In this document: positions 47,435 through 56,580 of the stretch, in pieces
Layout: each line of letters starts with the position of its first letter
Position numbering within the stretch: position 1 is the first letter of the stretch
Assembly (NCBI GenBank): GCA_963668445.1
Contig: OY764335.1
Span: 496,001 to 560,000 of the forward strand
DNA: 64,000 nucleotides
Direction: 5' to 3'
Source: Poriferisulfidus sp963668445
Lineage (GTDB): Bacteria; Pseudomonadota; Gammaproteobacteria; Poriferisulfidales; Poriferisulfidaceae
Notes under the pieces: generated by a model
Seen by the model: the letters and a program-made list of their open reading frames with translations, nothing else
Database searches by the model: none
What the model was told of the DNA's origin: nothing
Position numbers and translations under genes: made by a program

Positions 47435-48856
47435 ATGTCTGATTCTACCGTGAAACCTTGGGCCGGGCGGTTTGCCGGGGCGACCGACGGCGCGGTGGAG
47501 GCGTTTACCGCCTCCGTCCATTTCGATGGGCGCTTGTACCCCTACGATATTGCGGGGTCGCAGGCCCATGCTCGCGGTCTGCAGAAAGCGGGCGTACTGA
47601 GCGCGGAAGAATGCGAGATGCTGGTTCGCGGCTTGCAGAAGGTGCGCGACGATATCGAGGCGGGCCGGATCGAATGGGATCCAGGCTTGGAAGACGTGCA
47701 CATGAACATCGAGGCGCGCTTGGTGGATGAAGTTGGCGAGGTGGGCAAGAAGCTGCATACCGGCCGTTCCCGCAACGATCAGGTAGCGACCGATCTGCGC
47801 TTGTATGCGCGGGCCGCGCAGACGCATCTGGAAGCCCGGGTGCACGAACTTCAGGGTGCCTTGGTGGCGCGCGCCGCGGCGGAAGCGGAGACACTGATGC
47901 CCGGCTTCACGCACTTGCAGACGGCGCAGCCGATCACCCTCGGCCATCATCTGCTGGCCTGGTACGAGATGCTGCGGCGCGATCGGGCGCGGTTGGCAGA
48001 TGCCTTCCGGCGCACGGGCACGCTGCCTCTGGGGGCGGCAGCGCTCGCCGGCTCGGGCTACGCGATTGACCGCCGCTATGTCGCCGAACTTCTGGGCTTC
48101 GAGGCCGTCAGCGACAATTCGCTGGATGCGGTCAGCGACCGCGATTTCGTGGTGGAGACGTGCGCGGCCATCAGCCTGCTCATGGTGCACCTGTCGCGCA
48201 TGGCGGAAGAAATCATCCTGTGGGCCAGTCCCGGCTTCGGCTTCGTGCGCCTGCCGGACGCGTTGTGCACCGGCTCGTCCCTGATGCCGCAGAAGAAGAA
48301 TCCGGACGTGCTGGAACTGATCCGCGGCAAAAGTGCCCGCGTCTGCGGCCATGTGCAGGCGTTGCTGATGCTGATGAAGGCGCAGCCGTTGGCCTACAAC
48401 CGTGACAATCAGGAAGACAAGGAGCCGCTGTTCGACAGTGTGGATACGGCACTCGGCTGCGTGGCGATGCTGGCGGCCGTCGCGCAGGAGATGGAGTTCG
48501 ATCAGGAGCGGATGCGGCAGGCGGCCGGCGCCGACTACGCCGTCGCCACCGATCTGGCCGACGCACTGGTGGCCCGCGGGGGCACGTTCCGGGATGCGCA
48601 CCATGCCACCGGGCGCATCGTCGCGCATGCGGCGGAGCGCGGCGTGCCGCTGCATGAGTTGGACGTTGCTGAAGCGCAAGCGATCGATGCGGCGATCGAT
48701 GCCGAACTGCTGGCTACCTTGACGCCGCAAAGATCCGTGGAAGCGCGGCGCCTGCATGGCGGCACGGCGCCGGAACAGGTGCGCGAACGTGTCGCACAGG
48801 CACAGGCGGATCTGGCCGCCGGTCCGCTTTTGAAGCTGGCAGCGCCCGGAATCTGA
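47435..48856 (+). CDS. argH: Argininosuccinate lyase
   Basis: ArgH splits argininosuccinate to arginine and fumarate. The 473-residue protein carries the superfamily signature GSSLMPQKKNPD, with the other conserved regions KLHTGRSRNDQVATDLRLY, MPGFTHLQTAQPITLGHHLLAWYEM and PLGAAALAGSGYAIDR. The start at ATG 47435 (MSDSTVKPWAGRF) matches the family N-terminus. A TAAAAT at 47406-47411 may be the -10. Divergence of argH from hemC is common in gammaproteobacteria. Confidence 0.97.
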   Translation: MSDSTVKPWAGRFAGATDGAVEAFTASVHFDGRLYPYDIAGSQAHARGLQKAGVLSAEECEMLVRGLQKVRDDIEAGRIEWDPGLEDVHMNIEARLVDEVGEVGKKLHTGRSRNDQVATDLRLYARAAQTHLEARVHELQGALVARAAAEAETLMPGFTHLQTAQPITLGHHLLAWYEMLRRDRARLADAFRRTGTLPLGAAALAGSGYAIDRRYVAELLGFEAVSDNSLDAVSDRDFVVETCAAISLLMVHLSRMAEEIILWASPGFGFVRLPDALCTGSSLMPQKKNPDVLELIRGKSARVCGHVQALLMLMKAQPLAYNRDNQEDKEPLFDSVDTALGCVAMLAAVAQEMEFDQERMRQAAGADYAVATDLADALVARGGTFRDAHHATGRIVAHAAERGVPLHELDVAEAQAIDAAIDAELLATLTPQRSVEARRLHGGTAPEQVRERVAQAQADLAAGPLLKLAAPGI

Positions 48857-48873
48857 GGGTTCGGCCGGGCCGA

Positions 48874-49530
48874 TCAGGTCAGGCGTTCGCGCAGGAATGC
48901 GCCGAGTTCGGCGAGTTCTTGCGGGTGCACTTCGTGCGCATAGGTGCTGCTGCTCCAGCACACGGATGCGCCGTGCCGTGCCAGCCAATCGCGGCTTGCT
49001 TCGCCGAAGATGACAGGGATAGTGTCATCAAGGGTGCCATGCGCGCAAAAGATAGGCGTATTCCATGTCAGATGTTCGGCACGGTGCTGCAGATGCGCAT
49101 CTTGCGGCAGGTAGCCGGACAGGCAAACGGCGGCCGCCAGCGGCTCCGGATGGGTTAGAGCCGTATAGAGTGCCATGGCGCCGCCTTGCGAGAAGCCGCC
49201 GACGGCGAGATGCTCGATTCCCGCTTGCCGCTGCCGCTCCAGCTCGTCGCGCACGCATGCGGCGCTGGCATCCAAGTCTTCGAGGTTGCTGAGGACGAGG
49301 CTGCCGAGCAGTGGCTGTATATCGAACCACGACGGTGCGGCTTGGCCATCGAACATGGTGACAGGCCGGACAGGAGCTTGCATGGCGACCACGCGCAGGC
49401 GCGGGCATTGCAGTTGTCGGCCCAAGCCGGCGAAATCGTGTGCATTTGCGCCAAGGCCGTGTAGCCAGACGAGCGCGGCGCGGGCCGGGCCATCGAGCGG
49501 TTCTTCAATCAACGGATCGGATGGTTCCAT
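48874..49530 (-). CDS. Carboxylesterase / phospholipase family alpha/beta hydrolase
   Basis: This 218-residue protein belongs to the YpfH/EstB-like acyl-thioesterase and carboxylesterase family. It shows VWLHGLGANAHDFAGL (oxyanion region), PVRPVTMFDGQAAPSWFD, the nucleophile Ser in GGFSQGGAMAL, Asp in HGTLDDTIPV and His in YAHEVHPQEL. The physiological substrate is unknown. The ATG at 49530 (MEPSDPLIEE) gives the family length; longer in-frame starts are not supported. Confidence 0.88.
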   Translation of the reverse strand: MEPSDPLIEEPLDGPARAALVWLHGLGANAHDFAGLGRQLQCPRLRVVAMQAPVRPVTMFDGQAAPSWFDIQPLLGSLVLSNLEDLDASAACVRDELERQRQAGIEHLAVGGFSQGGAMALYTALTHPEPLAAAVCLSGYLPQDAHLQHRAEHLTWNTPIFCAHGTLDDTIPVIFGEASRDWLARHGASVCWSSSTYAHEVHPQELAELGAFLRERLT

Positions 49531-49718
49531 GCGAGGACTGGAGGCACCATGGGGCAGGCGAGGAGTTTGTGCGGCGCTGTCTCGGCACCGTCCGTATTGT
49601 AGCGATGAATCATGGTGGCACCGCGGACGGTTGCGGAACGGGTCGTCTGCTTGGCCGGGCGGGCGACCAAGCAAAAGTAGTATCATTAATCGGTATTTTG
49701 CTGCTTTCGGGTTTTCCA

Positions 49719-49880
49719 ATGCATCGATCGGCTCTTGACGGAAGGGGCACGCCCCCGGTGCACTGTCTGCTGCGGCAGGCGGTTTTGTGGCTCGTGTTGT
49801 CCGGCGCAGTCGCGGGATGCGGGCAGATGGGTCCGCTGGAGCCGCCTCCGGAGACGGAATTCGCCGCCACGAGCCGTTAA
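49719..49880 (+). CDS. lptM: LPS-assembly maturation lipoprotein LptM
   Basis: LptM (YifL) is a tiny lipoprotein that helps mature the LptD/LptE translocon at the outer membrane. This 53-residue product has a lipoprotein signal (VLWLVLSGAVAG-C) and the family's GCGQMGPLEPPPE motif right after the lipidated Cys. Its stop shares two bases with the lysA ATG (TAATG), and lptM-lysA-dapF is the standard gammaproteobacterial order. DapF is not next here. Confidence 0.85.
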   Translation: MHRSALDGRGTPPVHCLLRQAVLWLVLSGAVAGCGQMGPLEPPPETEFAATSR

Positions 49881-51139
49881 TGGAAGATTTCATTTATCGC
49901 GAGGGCCGGCTGCACGCGGAGTCGGTGCCAGTACGGGAGATTGCGGAAGCGTACGGCACGCCATGCTATGTCTATTCGGCGACCGCAATGACCCGTCGCA
50001 TCACCGAATTGCATGCGGCCTTCGGCGCACAGCCGCATCGAATCTGCTACGCCGTCAAAGCGAACGGCAATCTGGCCGTATTGCAGCGCTTGGCGCAGTT
50101 GGGCTGCGCTTTCGACATCGTGTCTGGCGGCGAGTTGGCGCGCGTGCGTGCGGCTGGCGGCGACCTGTCGCAGACGGTGTTTTCGGGGGTGGGAAAATCC
50201 GAGGTCGAAATCCGGCAGGCGCTGGAGGCGGGCATCGGCGCCTTCCATGTGGAATCGGTCAGCGAACTGAAGCGGATCGACCGGATCGCCGGCGAAGAAG
50301 GCGTGACGGCGCCGGTCTCGTTGCGCATCAACCCGGCCGTCCAAGTGGACACGCATCCGAATATCGCGACGGGCTTTCGCGGCAGCAAGTTCGGCATTCC
50401 GATGGAGGATGCGCTGGACGGCTACCGACTGGCCGCCGAACGGGATGCCCTGAAGATTTGCGGTGTGGCTTGCCACATCGGTTCGCAACTGGTCAATGCG
50501 GAGCCGATTCTGGAGGCAGTGCGGCAACTGGTCGAATTGGCGGATACGCTGCGCGATGAGGGCATCGCGCTGGACTATGTGGATGCCGGCGGCGGGTTGG
50601 GGATCTGCTACAACAACGAACATCCGCCGCAGGCGAACGCGTATGTGGAAGGGCTTCAGCAGGCGATCGGCGATCGGCCCTTGACATTGGTCATCGAGCC
50701 GGGGCGGTTTGTCATGGGCAATGCGGGAATTCTGCTGACTCGTGTGGAATACATCAAGCGCACGGCGGGCGGCTGCTTCGCGGTGGTGGATGGCGCCATG
50801 ACCGAACTGATGCGCCCGGCCCTGTATGGCGCTTGGCATGCCATCATGCCGGAACGGCAGCGCACGGAGACAGACGAGACCATCACCTGCGATGTCGTGG
50901 GCCCGGTGTGCGAGACGACCGACTGCCTCGGCCGCGCCCGGCGCCTGGCCGTTCAGGAAGGAGACTTGCTGGCGGTGTTTTCCGCCGGCGCTTACGCGTC
51001 GTCGATGTCCAGTTCCTACAACGCCCGTCCGCCTGCGCCCGAGGTCATGGTTGAGGAGAATCAGTATGACCTGATTCGGCAACGCGGGAATGCGGCGCAG
51101 CTGTATGCGGAAGACCGGCTTCTGTACAATGACGGCTGA
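49880..51139 (+). CDS. lysA: Diaminopimelate decarboxylase
   Basis: LysA decarboxylates meso-diaminopimelate to lysine with PLP. The 419-residue protein shows the PLP Lys in RICYAVKANGNLAVL, FDIVSGGELARV, CHIGSQLVNAEPI, the YVDAGGGLGICY glycine loop, VIEPGRFVMGNAG and GPVCETTDCLGR with the catalytic Cys, plus SAGAYASSMSSSYNARP at the end. The ATG is coupled to lptM through TAATG. Confidence 0.96.
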   Translation: MEDFIYREGRLHAESVPVREIAEAYGTPCYVYSATAMTRRITELHAAFGAQPHRICYAVKANGNLAVLQRLAQLGCAFDIVSGGELARVRAAGGDLSQTVFSGVGKSEVEIRQALEAGIGAFHVESVSELKRIDRIAGEEGVTAPVSLRINPAVQVDTHPNIATGFRGSKFGIPMEDALDGYRLAAERDALKICGVACHIGSQLVNAEPILEAVRQLVELADTLRDEGIALDYVDAGGGLGICYNNEHPPQANAYVEGLQQAIGDRPLTLVIEPGRFVMGNAGILLTRVEYIKRTAGGCFAVVDGAMTELMRPALYGAWHAIMPERQRTETDETITCDVVGPVCETTDCLGRARRLAVQEGDLLAVFSAGAYASSMSSSYNARPPAPEVMVEENQYDLIRQRGNAAQLYAEDRLLYNDG

Positions 51140-51158
51140 CAGCGGCTACCGAAATCGC

Positions 51159-51869
51159 ATGAACGCCCGTTTCCCAGCCATTTTTTTACTGGCCGCGTCG
51201 TCTGCAGCGCAGGCCGAATGCTCCCGGGAAGATGTCCAGTTCTATCTGGATCGGGGCTTCAGCCATGAACAGGTGGCCCAATTGTGTTCCGTGCAGCCGC
51301 ACGCCAAGCAGTCCTACCGTGCGTATACGGACGAGTACGTCGACCGGGCCGACCACGAGTACCAGGCGCGCATGCGGCTGGAGCGGGAGGTCACCTTGCG
51401 CGGTGCCATCGAAGGCAACGATGTGCAGTTGCAGGGCGGCTACCTGTCGTATATCCGCAAGCAATGCGTAAGCGAAGGCGTGGAGAAGGATCGCATGTTC
51501 GGGCTCAAATCCTGTCCGAATGTCCGGTACCGTATCCGCTTGGCGGGGCTGACGATCGATCCGAAGGAATACAAGAAGCGGTTCCTTTACGGCCAGCGCA
51601 TGATTCGCGTGGAAGGCGTCATCCGTCGCCAACCGATGCCGGATGCCTTCTCCGACATTCCTGACGAGTACTGGCGGGCGCAATTGCGCAAGAAGCTGGA
51701 ATCCGGCAATTCCACCAAGATTCCGTTGCGTTCGGGCGTGGACTTCCATTTCGTGCGCGGCACCATGGAGGACATGGTGGCCTTCGAAACCCGCCGCATT
51801 GAGGAACGCAACCGCCGCCATGCGGAAGAGAGTTCGGACGATCTGGATTTGAGCGGCGCTCTCGAATAA
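51159..51869 (+). CDS. Periplasmic protein of unknown function
   Basis: This 236-residue protein has a signal peptide (MNARFPAIFLLAASSAAQA, cleavage before ECSRED) and an N-terminal motif VQFYLDRGFSHEQVAQLC, a short helical element seen in several secreted gammaproteobacterial proteins. The rest (GGYLSYIRKQCVSEGVEKDRMFGLKSCPNVRYRIRLAGL) is unfamiliar. Four cysteines could form disulfides. It follows lysA by 19 bases and may be co-transcribed. Confidence 0.6.
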   Translation: MNARFPAIFLLAASSAAQAECSREDVQFYLDRGFSHEQVAQLCSVQPHAKQSYRAYTDEYVDRADHEYQARMRLEREVTLRGAIEGNDVQLQGGYLSYIRKQCVSEGVEKDRMFGLKSCPNVRYRIRLAGLTIDPKEYKKRFLYGQRMIRVEGVIRRQPMPDAFSDIPDEYWRAQLRKKLESGNSTKIPLRSGVDFHFVRGTMEDMVAFETRRIEERNRRHAEESSDDLDLSGALE

Positions 51870-51897
51870 CCGCCCACAGGGCCTCCCTTCGCGTGAT

Positions 51898-51914
51898 GAA
51901 TCAATTATTGATTC
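51898..51914. repeat. Perfect 7-3-7 palindrome upstream of the second aprBA
   Basis: GAATCAATTATTGATTC is an inverted repeat of seven bases with a three-base centre, about 140 bases before aprB. It lies in the AT-rich stretch that would carry the aprBA promoter, so an operator is plausible; a clear -35/-10 pair was not found. It is not followed by a T run, so it does not look like a terminator of the preceding gene. Confidence 0.45.
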
Positions 51915-52053
51915 CAAAGAATTTAAGCTATTCCGTGAATTTCATCGGTTTCATAAAAATGGCGATGTGCGCAATGCCGTTTTCTTTGCTAAGGCAGTCT
52001 TCATGGCCGGGGTGTATGGCACCCTGCGTGATGAACTTTTTCAGGAGGTAGAT

Positions 52054-52515
52054 ATGCCGACTTTCGTACGCACCGACAAATGCGACGGGTGCAAGGGCCA
52101 AGACAAGGCGGCCTGCATGTACATATGTCCTCACGATCTGATGCGTCTGGACGAGGACGGCACCGAGACCGGGCATGCCATGAAGGCATACAATCAGGAG
52201 CCGGAGCAGTGCTGGGAATGCTATGCCTGCGTCAAGATTTGTCCGCAGCAGGCGATCGAATGCCGCCACTATGCGGATGTCGTCCCGTTGGGAGCTTCGG
52301 TGCAGCCGTTGCGCGGCACGGATTCCGTCATGTGGGCCATCAAGTTTCGCAACGGCACCATGAAGCACTTCAAGTTCCCCATCCGCACCACGCCGGAAGG
52401 CTCGGCCAACCCGTTCGGCGGCGAGAACGAGGCGGTGACGGCGGAAGGCAAGGACCACAGCACTCTTTTTACCAAAGGCACGCACAGCTGCGACATGTCG
52501 CAGTTTGCGAACTGA
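52054..52515 (+). CDS. aprB: APS reductase beta subunit, second copy
   Basis: This 153-residue AprB has Cys10-x2-Cys13-x7-Cys21-x3-Cys25 (KCDGCKGQDKAACMYICP) and Cys53-x2-Cys56-x2-Cys59-x3-Cys63 (QCWECYACVKICPQQA), followed by VPLGASVQPLRGTDSVMWAIKFRNGTMKHFKFPIRTTPEGS. The long x7 loop and the FPIRTTPEGS tail are those of AprB from sulfate reducers and Archaeoglobus. An ideal AGGAGG precedes the ATG. No aprM or qmo gene accompanies this copy, so its electron partner is unclear; the genes may be elsewhere. Confidence 0.95.
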   Translation: MPTFVRTDKCDGCKGQDKAACMYICPHDLMRLDEDGTETGHAMKAYNQEPEQCWECYACVKICPQQAIECRHYADVVPLGASVQPLRGTDSVMWAIKFRNGTMKHFKFPIRTTPEGSANPFGGENEAVTAEGKDHSTLFTKGTHSCDMSQFAN

Positions 52516-52555
52516 CAGCCGTGCCGGGCAGCGTGAAGGATGGGAGAGACAACCA

Positions 52556-54523
52556 ATGGCTGAATTCGGGAATCCCGAGATTGTCGAGGAAGAAGTCGAT
52601 ATTCTTCTGATCGGCGGCGGCATGGCGTGTTGCGGCGCGGCATTCGAAGTGTCGCGCTGGGTCGAGAAGGCTCGCGCCGAAGGCCATGACATCAAGGTCA
52701 AGCTTGTGGACAAGGCGGCCATGGACCGTTCTGGCGCCGTGGCGCAGGGGCTGTCCGCAATCAACACGTACATGGGCGAAAACGATCCGGCGGAGTATGT
52801 GCGGTATGTGCGCGGCGACCTGATGGGCATCGTGCGCGAAGACCTCGTCTACGACGTCGGCCGGCATGTGGACGATTCGGTGCACAACTTCGAGAAGTGG
52901 GGCCTGCCGATCTGGAAACAGTCCGGCGACGAAGGCAAGCGGCTGGCCGACGGCGGCAAGCCGGTGCGCTCCGGGCGCTGGCAGATCATGATCAACGGCG
53001 AGTCCTACAAGTGGATCGTGGCCGAGGCGGCGAAGAAGGCTTTGGGCATCGAGAACATCGACGAGCATATCTTCATCGTGCGGCTGATTACCGACAAGAA
53101 CGACCCGACCTGCGTGGCGGGCGCGGCCGGCTTCAGCGTGCGCGACGACCGCGTGCACATCTACCGCTTCAAGTGCTGCCTGTTGGCATGCGGTGGTGCC
53201 GTCAATGTATTCCGCCCGCGTTCGGTGGGTGAAGGCATGGGACGGGCTTGGTACCCGGTGTGGAACGCCGGTTCCACCTACTCGATGGCGGCTGAATGCG
53301 GCGCCGAACTGACCATGATGGAAAACCGCTTCGTGCCGGCCCGCTTCAAGGACGGCTACGGTCCGGTGGGCGCATGGTTCTTGCTGTTCAAAGCGAAGGC
53401 GATGAACGCATTCGGCGAGGACTATCAGGCCAAGAACTACGAGGATCTGAAGACCTACGGCTACGATGCCTACGCCAGCGGCCGCAAGATGGGCACCTGC
53501 CTGCGCAACCATCTCATGATGAAGGAGTTGAAGGAGGGCCGCGGCCCGATCTTCATAGATACGCCGACGGCCATGGCCAAACTGGCGGAAAACATGACGC
53601 CGAAGGAGATCAAGCATATGGAGGCCGAAGCATGGGAGGACTTCCTCGACATGACGATCGGCCAGTGCGGCGTGTGGGCCGGCGAGAACATCGAACCGGA
53701 CAAGGAAATGTCCGAACTGATGCCGACCGAGCCCTACCTGCTCGGCTCCCATGCCGGCTGTGCAGGCATCTGGGTGTCGGGTCCGGAAGATTTGCCGGGC
53801 ACGCCCGACCACTACCATTGGGGCTACAACCGGATGGCCACCGTGTCCGGCCTGTTCACCGCCGGCGACGGCGTGGGCGCTTCAGGCCACAAGTTTTCCA
53901 GCGGGTCGCATTCCGAGGGACGGATCGCCGGCAAAGCTATGGTGCAGTACGTGCGGGACAATGCGGACTTCAAGCCGGAATTGGGCCGCTCCGTGGAGGA
54001 TATCGTGGAAGAGATCTACCGCCCGGTGCGGAACTTCCTCGATCACAAGGACTACACGACCGCGATCGATGTCAATCCGCACTACATCACGCCGAAGATG
54101 TTCCAGTTCCGCCTGCAGAAAGTCATGGACGAATACGTGGCAGGCATCTCAACCATGTACCAGACGAACAAGCGCATGCTGGAACTGGCCGAACGCAAGC
54201 TGGAGATGTTGCGCGAGGATTCGCTGAAAATGCGGGCCAAGGACCTGCACGAGCTGTTGCGGGCTTGGGAGAACTACCATCGCCTGATTACTGCCTTCGC
54301 GCATATGAAGCACATCAAGTTCCGCGAGGAGACGCGCTACCCGGGCTACTACTACCGGGCCGACTACATGCGGATCGATGACGAGAACTGGAAGTGCTTC
54401 GTCAACTCCCAATTCGATCGGGACACCGGCGAGTGGAGCATGAAGAAGGTTCCGTATGTGCAACTGATCAAGGCCAGCGAGGAAGAGCCGGAGGGCATGG
54501 GTCGCGTTGGCAGTGCTTGCTGA
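52556..54523 (+). CDS. aprA: APS reductase alpha subunit, second copy
   Basis: This 655-residue AprA has ILLIGGGMACCGAAFEVSRW at the FAD site, DRSGAVAQGLSAINTYMG, LRNHLMMKELKEGRGPIFIDT, LGSHAGCAGIWVSGPEDLPG and SGHKFSSGSHSEGRIAGKA with the active-site His. Compared with the first copy it keeps the longer insert after HNFEKWGLPIWKQ and the PEGMGRVG tail. These details fit the lineage related to sulfate reducers and to the second apr type known in some sulfur oxidisers. GGGAGAG is the ribosome site. It is followed by bolA, not by qmo genes. Confidence 0.96.
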   Translation: MAEFGNPEIVEEEVDILLIGGGMACCGAAFEVSRWVEKARAEGHDIKVKLVDKAAMDRSGAVAQGLSAINTYMGENDPAEYVRYVRGDLMGIVREDLVYDVGRHVDDSVHNFEKWGLPIWKQSGDEGKRLADGGKPVRSGRWQIMINGESYKWIVAEAAKKALGIENIDEHIFIVRLITDKNDPTCVAGAAGFSVRDDRVHIYRFKCCLLACGGAVNVFRPRSVGEGMGRAWYPVWNAGSTYSMAAECGAELTMMENRFVPARFKDGYGPVGAWFLLFKAKAMNAFGEDYQAKNYEDLKTYGYDAYASGRKMGTCLRNHLMMKELKEGRGPIFIDTPTAMAKLAENMTPKEIKHMEAEAWEDFLDMTIGQCGVWAGENIEPDKEMSELMPTEPYLLGSHAGCAGIWVSGPEDLPGTPDHYHWGYNRMATVSGLFTAGDGVGASGHKFSSGSHSEGRIAGKAMVQYVRDNADFKPELGRSVEDIVEEIYRPVRNFLDHKDYTTAIDVNPHYITPKMFQFRLQKVMDEYVAGISTMYQTNKRMLELAERKLEMLREDSLKMRAKDLHELLRAWENYHRLITAFAHMKHIKFREETRYPGYYYRADYMRIDDENWKCFVNSQFDRDTGEWSMKKVPYVQLIKASEEEPEGMGRVGSAC

Positions 54524-54561
54524 TCGGGCATTCGTGGCAAAGCGGGGCTACAATAGACGTC

Positions 54562-54876
54562 ATGGACATGCAGCAGCGCATCACAGACAAGCTGACGGCG
54601 GAACTCGCGCCGACGCACCTTGAAATCGAGGACGAGAGCCCCATGCACAACGTTCCGGTTGGGGCGCAATCGCATTTCAAGGTTACGGTCGTCGCGCCCG
54701 AATTTGCCGAGAAATCCCTCGTGGAACGGCACCGGCGCGTGAATCGGATTTTGGCCGAAGAATTGGCGGGCCAAGTGCACGCGCTGGCACTGCATACGCT
54801 CAGCGAGGCGGAATGGGATGCGGCCCCGGAGGTGCCGGACAGCCCTCCATGCCGAGGCGGTGGCGCAAAAGCCTAA
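54562..54876 (+). CDS. bolA: BolA-family protein
   Basis: BolA proteins work with monothiol glutaredoxins in FeS-cluster handling and affect cell shape. The 104-residue protein matches: MQQRITDKLTAELAPTHLEIEDESPMHNVPVGAQSHFKVTVVAPEF, SLVERHRRVNRILAEELAGQVHALALHTLSEAEW. The conserved His in SPMHN and the FKVTVVAP strand are kept. A TACAAT at 54549-54554 is close to the start. It overlaps the convergent cupin gene by four bases. Confidence 0.93.
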   Translation: MDMQQRITDKLTAELAPTHLEIEDESPMHNVPVGAQSHFKVTVVAPEFAEKSLVERHRRVNRILAEELAGQVHALALHTLSEAEWDAAPEVPDSPPCRGGGAKA

Positions 54877-55145
54877 ACGCCGACTTGGCGGTATCCCTGC
54901 GTTGGCTCCAGCACTTCAATATCGCAGACGGCGCCGGGTTCGAGCGCGAACCAGTCGCCGCCTTGCAGGTCGACCGCCGCTTGCTCCGCCATGTGGATGC
55001 GGAGGCGGCCTTCAAGCAGATAGTATTCTTCGGGAACCACCACGGTTCGCCATGTCCGGCCGGGCTCGGCCTGCCAGTCCGGCCAGTCTTCTATCGCCCA
55101 GACTTCCAGTTTGCCTGGCGGCACACGTTTTTCGTAGCGGAGCAT
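54873..55145 (-). CDS. Cupin-domain protein
   Basis: This 90-residue single-domain cupin shows PEEYYLLEGRLRIHMAEQAAVDLQGGDWFALEPGAVCDIEV, close to the small cupins of the DUF861/EutQ-like type. The metal-binding His set is incomplete (only one His is present), so enzymatic activity is doubtful. It is convergent with bolA, with a four-base overlap. Confidence 0.7.
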   Translation of the reverse strand: MLRYEKRVPPGKLEVWAIEDWPDWQAEPGRTWRTVVVPEEYYLLEGRLRIHMAEQAAVDLQGGDWFALEPGAVCDIEVLEPTQGYRQVGV

Positions 55146-55364
55146 GGGCGCATTATAGGTTTCACGGCATTAGGCCGGGCCTTTATTTGGTTCGGACAGC
55201 GTATGCCTGGAAGAAGCGATCTTGCTGAGACGTCATGGCGCGATGGGCTCTTCCATATCCATAGTATACGAATAATCTATATTTGCAAAAATGTATAGAA
55301 AATTCTATTTTTTATGCATATCATTCGGGTGGTTGGATGTTATTTAATATAAATATATGTTAAG

Positions 55365-55370
55365 TATAAT
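55365..55370 (+). promoter_or_regulatory. -10 element of the Fic gene in an AT-rich spacer
   Basis: TATAAT at 55365-55370 lies in a 230-base spacer (55146-55375) that is far more AT-rich than the window. If used, transcription would start near 55377, so ATG 55442 with AAGGAGG just before it would be the real start of the Fic protein. Confidence 0.4.
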
Positions 55371-55375
55371 ATTTA

Positions 55376-56380
55376 ATGATTTCCAAAGAGATTCGGCATA
55401 AGTTGAATCAAGAGAAAATCTCCAAGAGAAAAAGGAGGCATATGTATAGAAAAATCTCAAAACTATTGCGCAGGTTCAACAACATATTGGAACAAAGGCA
55501 GGCGTCGGCCAATCGGGCTTTGGGCGAAGTCAAAGGCCGGGCTGCCAGCATCCCCAATCAGGATATTCTGATTGATACGTTGGTATTGCAGGAAGCGTGT
55601 TCCAGTTCTGAAATCGAAAACATTGTGACCAGACAAGATGAATTATTTCGGGCGGATAGCGGACCTCAGGTTTCGGATTCTCCGGAAGCCAAAGCAGTCT
55701 TGCGCTACCGAGTGGCTTTCAAAGAAGGGTACCAACTTCTGCAAAAGCATGGAAACATCACGAATGAGACGCTAATCACAATGTACCGCCGGATTAAACT
55801 TGCGGATGACAGATTTCGCAAGAAGCCTGTTTATATCGGCAATCCTGCAATGCAGGAGATCATCTGCACGCCGCCCAAAGATCCTGCGGAGATTCAAGAA
55901 TTGATGAACGGTCTTGAACGCTTTATCAATGACGATGCCATGAGTGTGCTGGACCCATTAATAAAAATGGCTCTCATCCATTACCAGTTCGAAAGCATTC
56001 ACCCGTTCTCGGATGGCAACGGGCGCGTCGGACGCATCCTCAATATGCTATACCTCACGAAATCGAAGTTGCTTGACAATCCCATTTTGTATCCGAGCCG
56101 AATGATTGCGCAGACCAAAGAACGGTACTACCGGCTCTTCACCGAAGTGCGGGAGCAGGAGGCGTGGCATGAATGGGTGGCCTACATGCTGGGCATCGTC
56201 GAGCAGTCCGCGCACTCTTCGCTGCATATGGTCTCGCGCATTCGCGAGTTGATGGCCGAATACGAAAATCGAATTCGCGGGCAATTTGGATCCTACTCGC
56301 AGGATTTGCTCAATAATCTGTTTCGCCACCCCTATTCGCGCGTGGCGCATCTGAACATGACCTCGGAGTCGCGAGGCTGA
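55376..56380 (+). CDS. Fic-family AMP transferase, C-terminus lost by frameshift
   Basis: Fic enzymes transfer AMP (or other groups) to hydroxyl side chains of target proteins. This protein has the complete catalytic motif HPFSDGNGRVGRILN and an N-terminal inhibitory-type helix (ACSSSEIENIV), as in Fic/DUF4172-type cytosolic proteins. The full frame from 55376 gives 334 residues, but ATG 55442 has a strong ribosome site (312 residues). The reading frame ends early in HLNMTSESRG; one base inserted after CTG at about 56353 would continue into a winged-helix region in the next frame. The AT-rich upstream region and low GC suggest acquisition. The Fic core itself appears intact. Confidence 0.85.
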   Translation: MISKEIRHKLNQEKISKRKRRHMYRKISKLLRRFNNILEQRQASANRALGEVKGRAASIPNQDILIDTLVLQEACSSSEIENIVTRQDELFRADSGPQVSDSPEAKAVLRYRVAFKEGYQLLQKHGNITNETLITMYRRIKLADDRFRKKPVYIGNPAMQEIICTPPKDPAEIQELMNGLERFINDDAMSVLDPLIKMALIHYQFESIHPFSDGNGRVGRILNMLYLTKSKLLDNPILYPSRMIAQTKERYYRLFTEVREQEAWHEWVAYMLGIVEQSAHSSLHMVSRIRELMAEYENRIRGQFGSYSQDLLNNLFRHPYSRVAHLNMTSESRG

Positions 56381-56535
56381 CCGCGACTCGTTATCTGGAT
56401 GCGCTGGCAGATGCAGGACTTCTGGAAAAGCGTCGCGTGGGCCGGAGCAACTACTACATCAATCTGCCTCTGGTCGAGATTTTCACGGAAATCTCGCATC
56501 GCTCGGATCCGGGCCAATTCATGCGAATCACGTGA
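56356..56535 (+). pseudogene. Out-of-frame C-terminal winged-helix part of the Fic gene
   Basis: The +1 frame after the Fic stop encodes HDLGVARLTATRYLDALADAGLLEKRRVGRSNYYINLPLVEIFTE, the winged-helix tail normally present in this type of Fic protein, and ends at the TGA at 56533-56535. It is separated from the Fic core by a single-base deletion. It may be a real mutation or a sequencing error. Confidence 0.8.
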
Positions 56536-56580
56536 TGTTTGGAGACAGTGCCATAGAGTTCAAAACCTATGCCATTCGCC

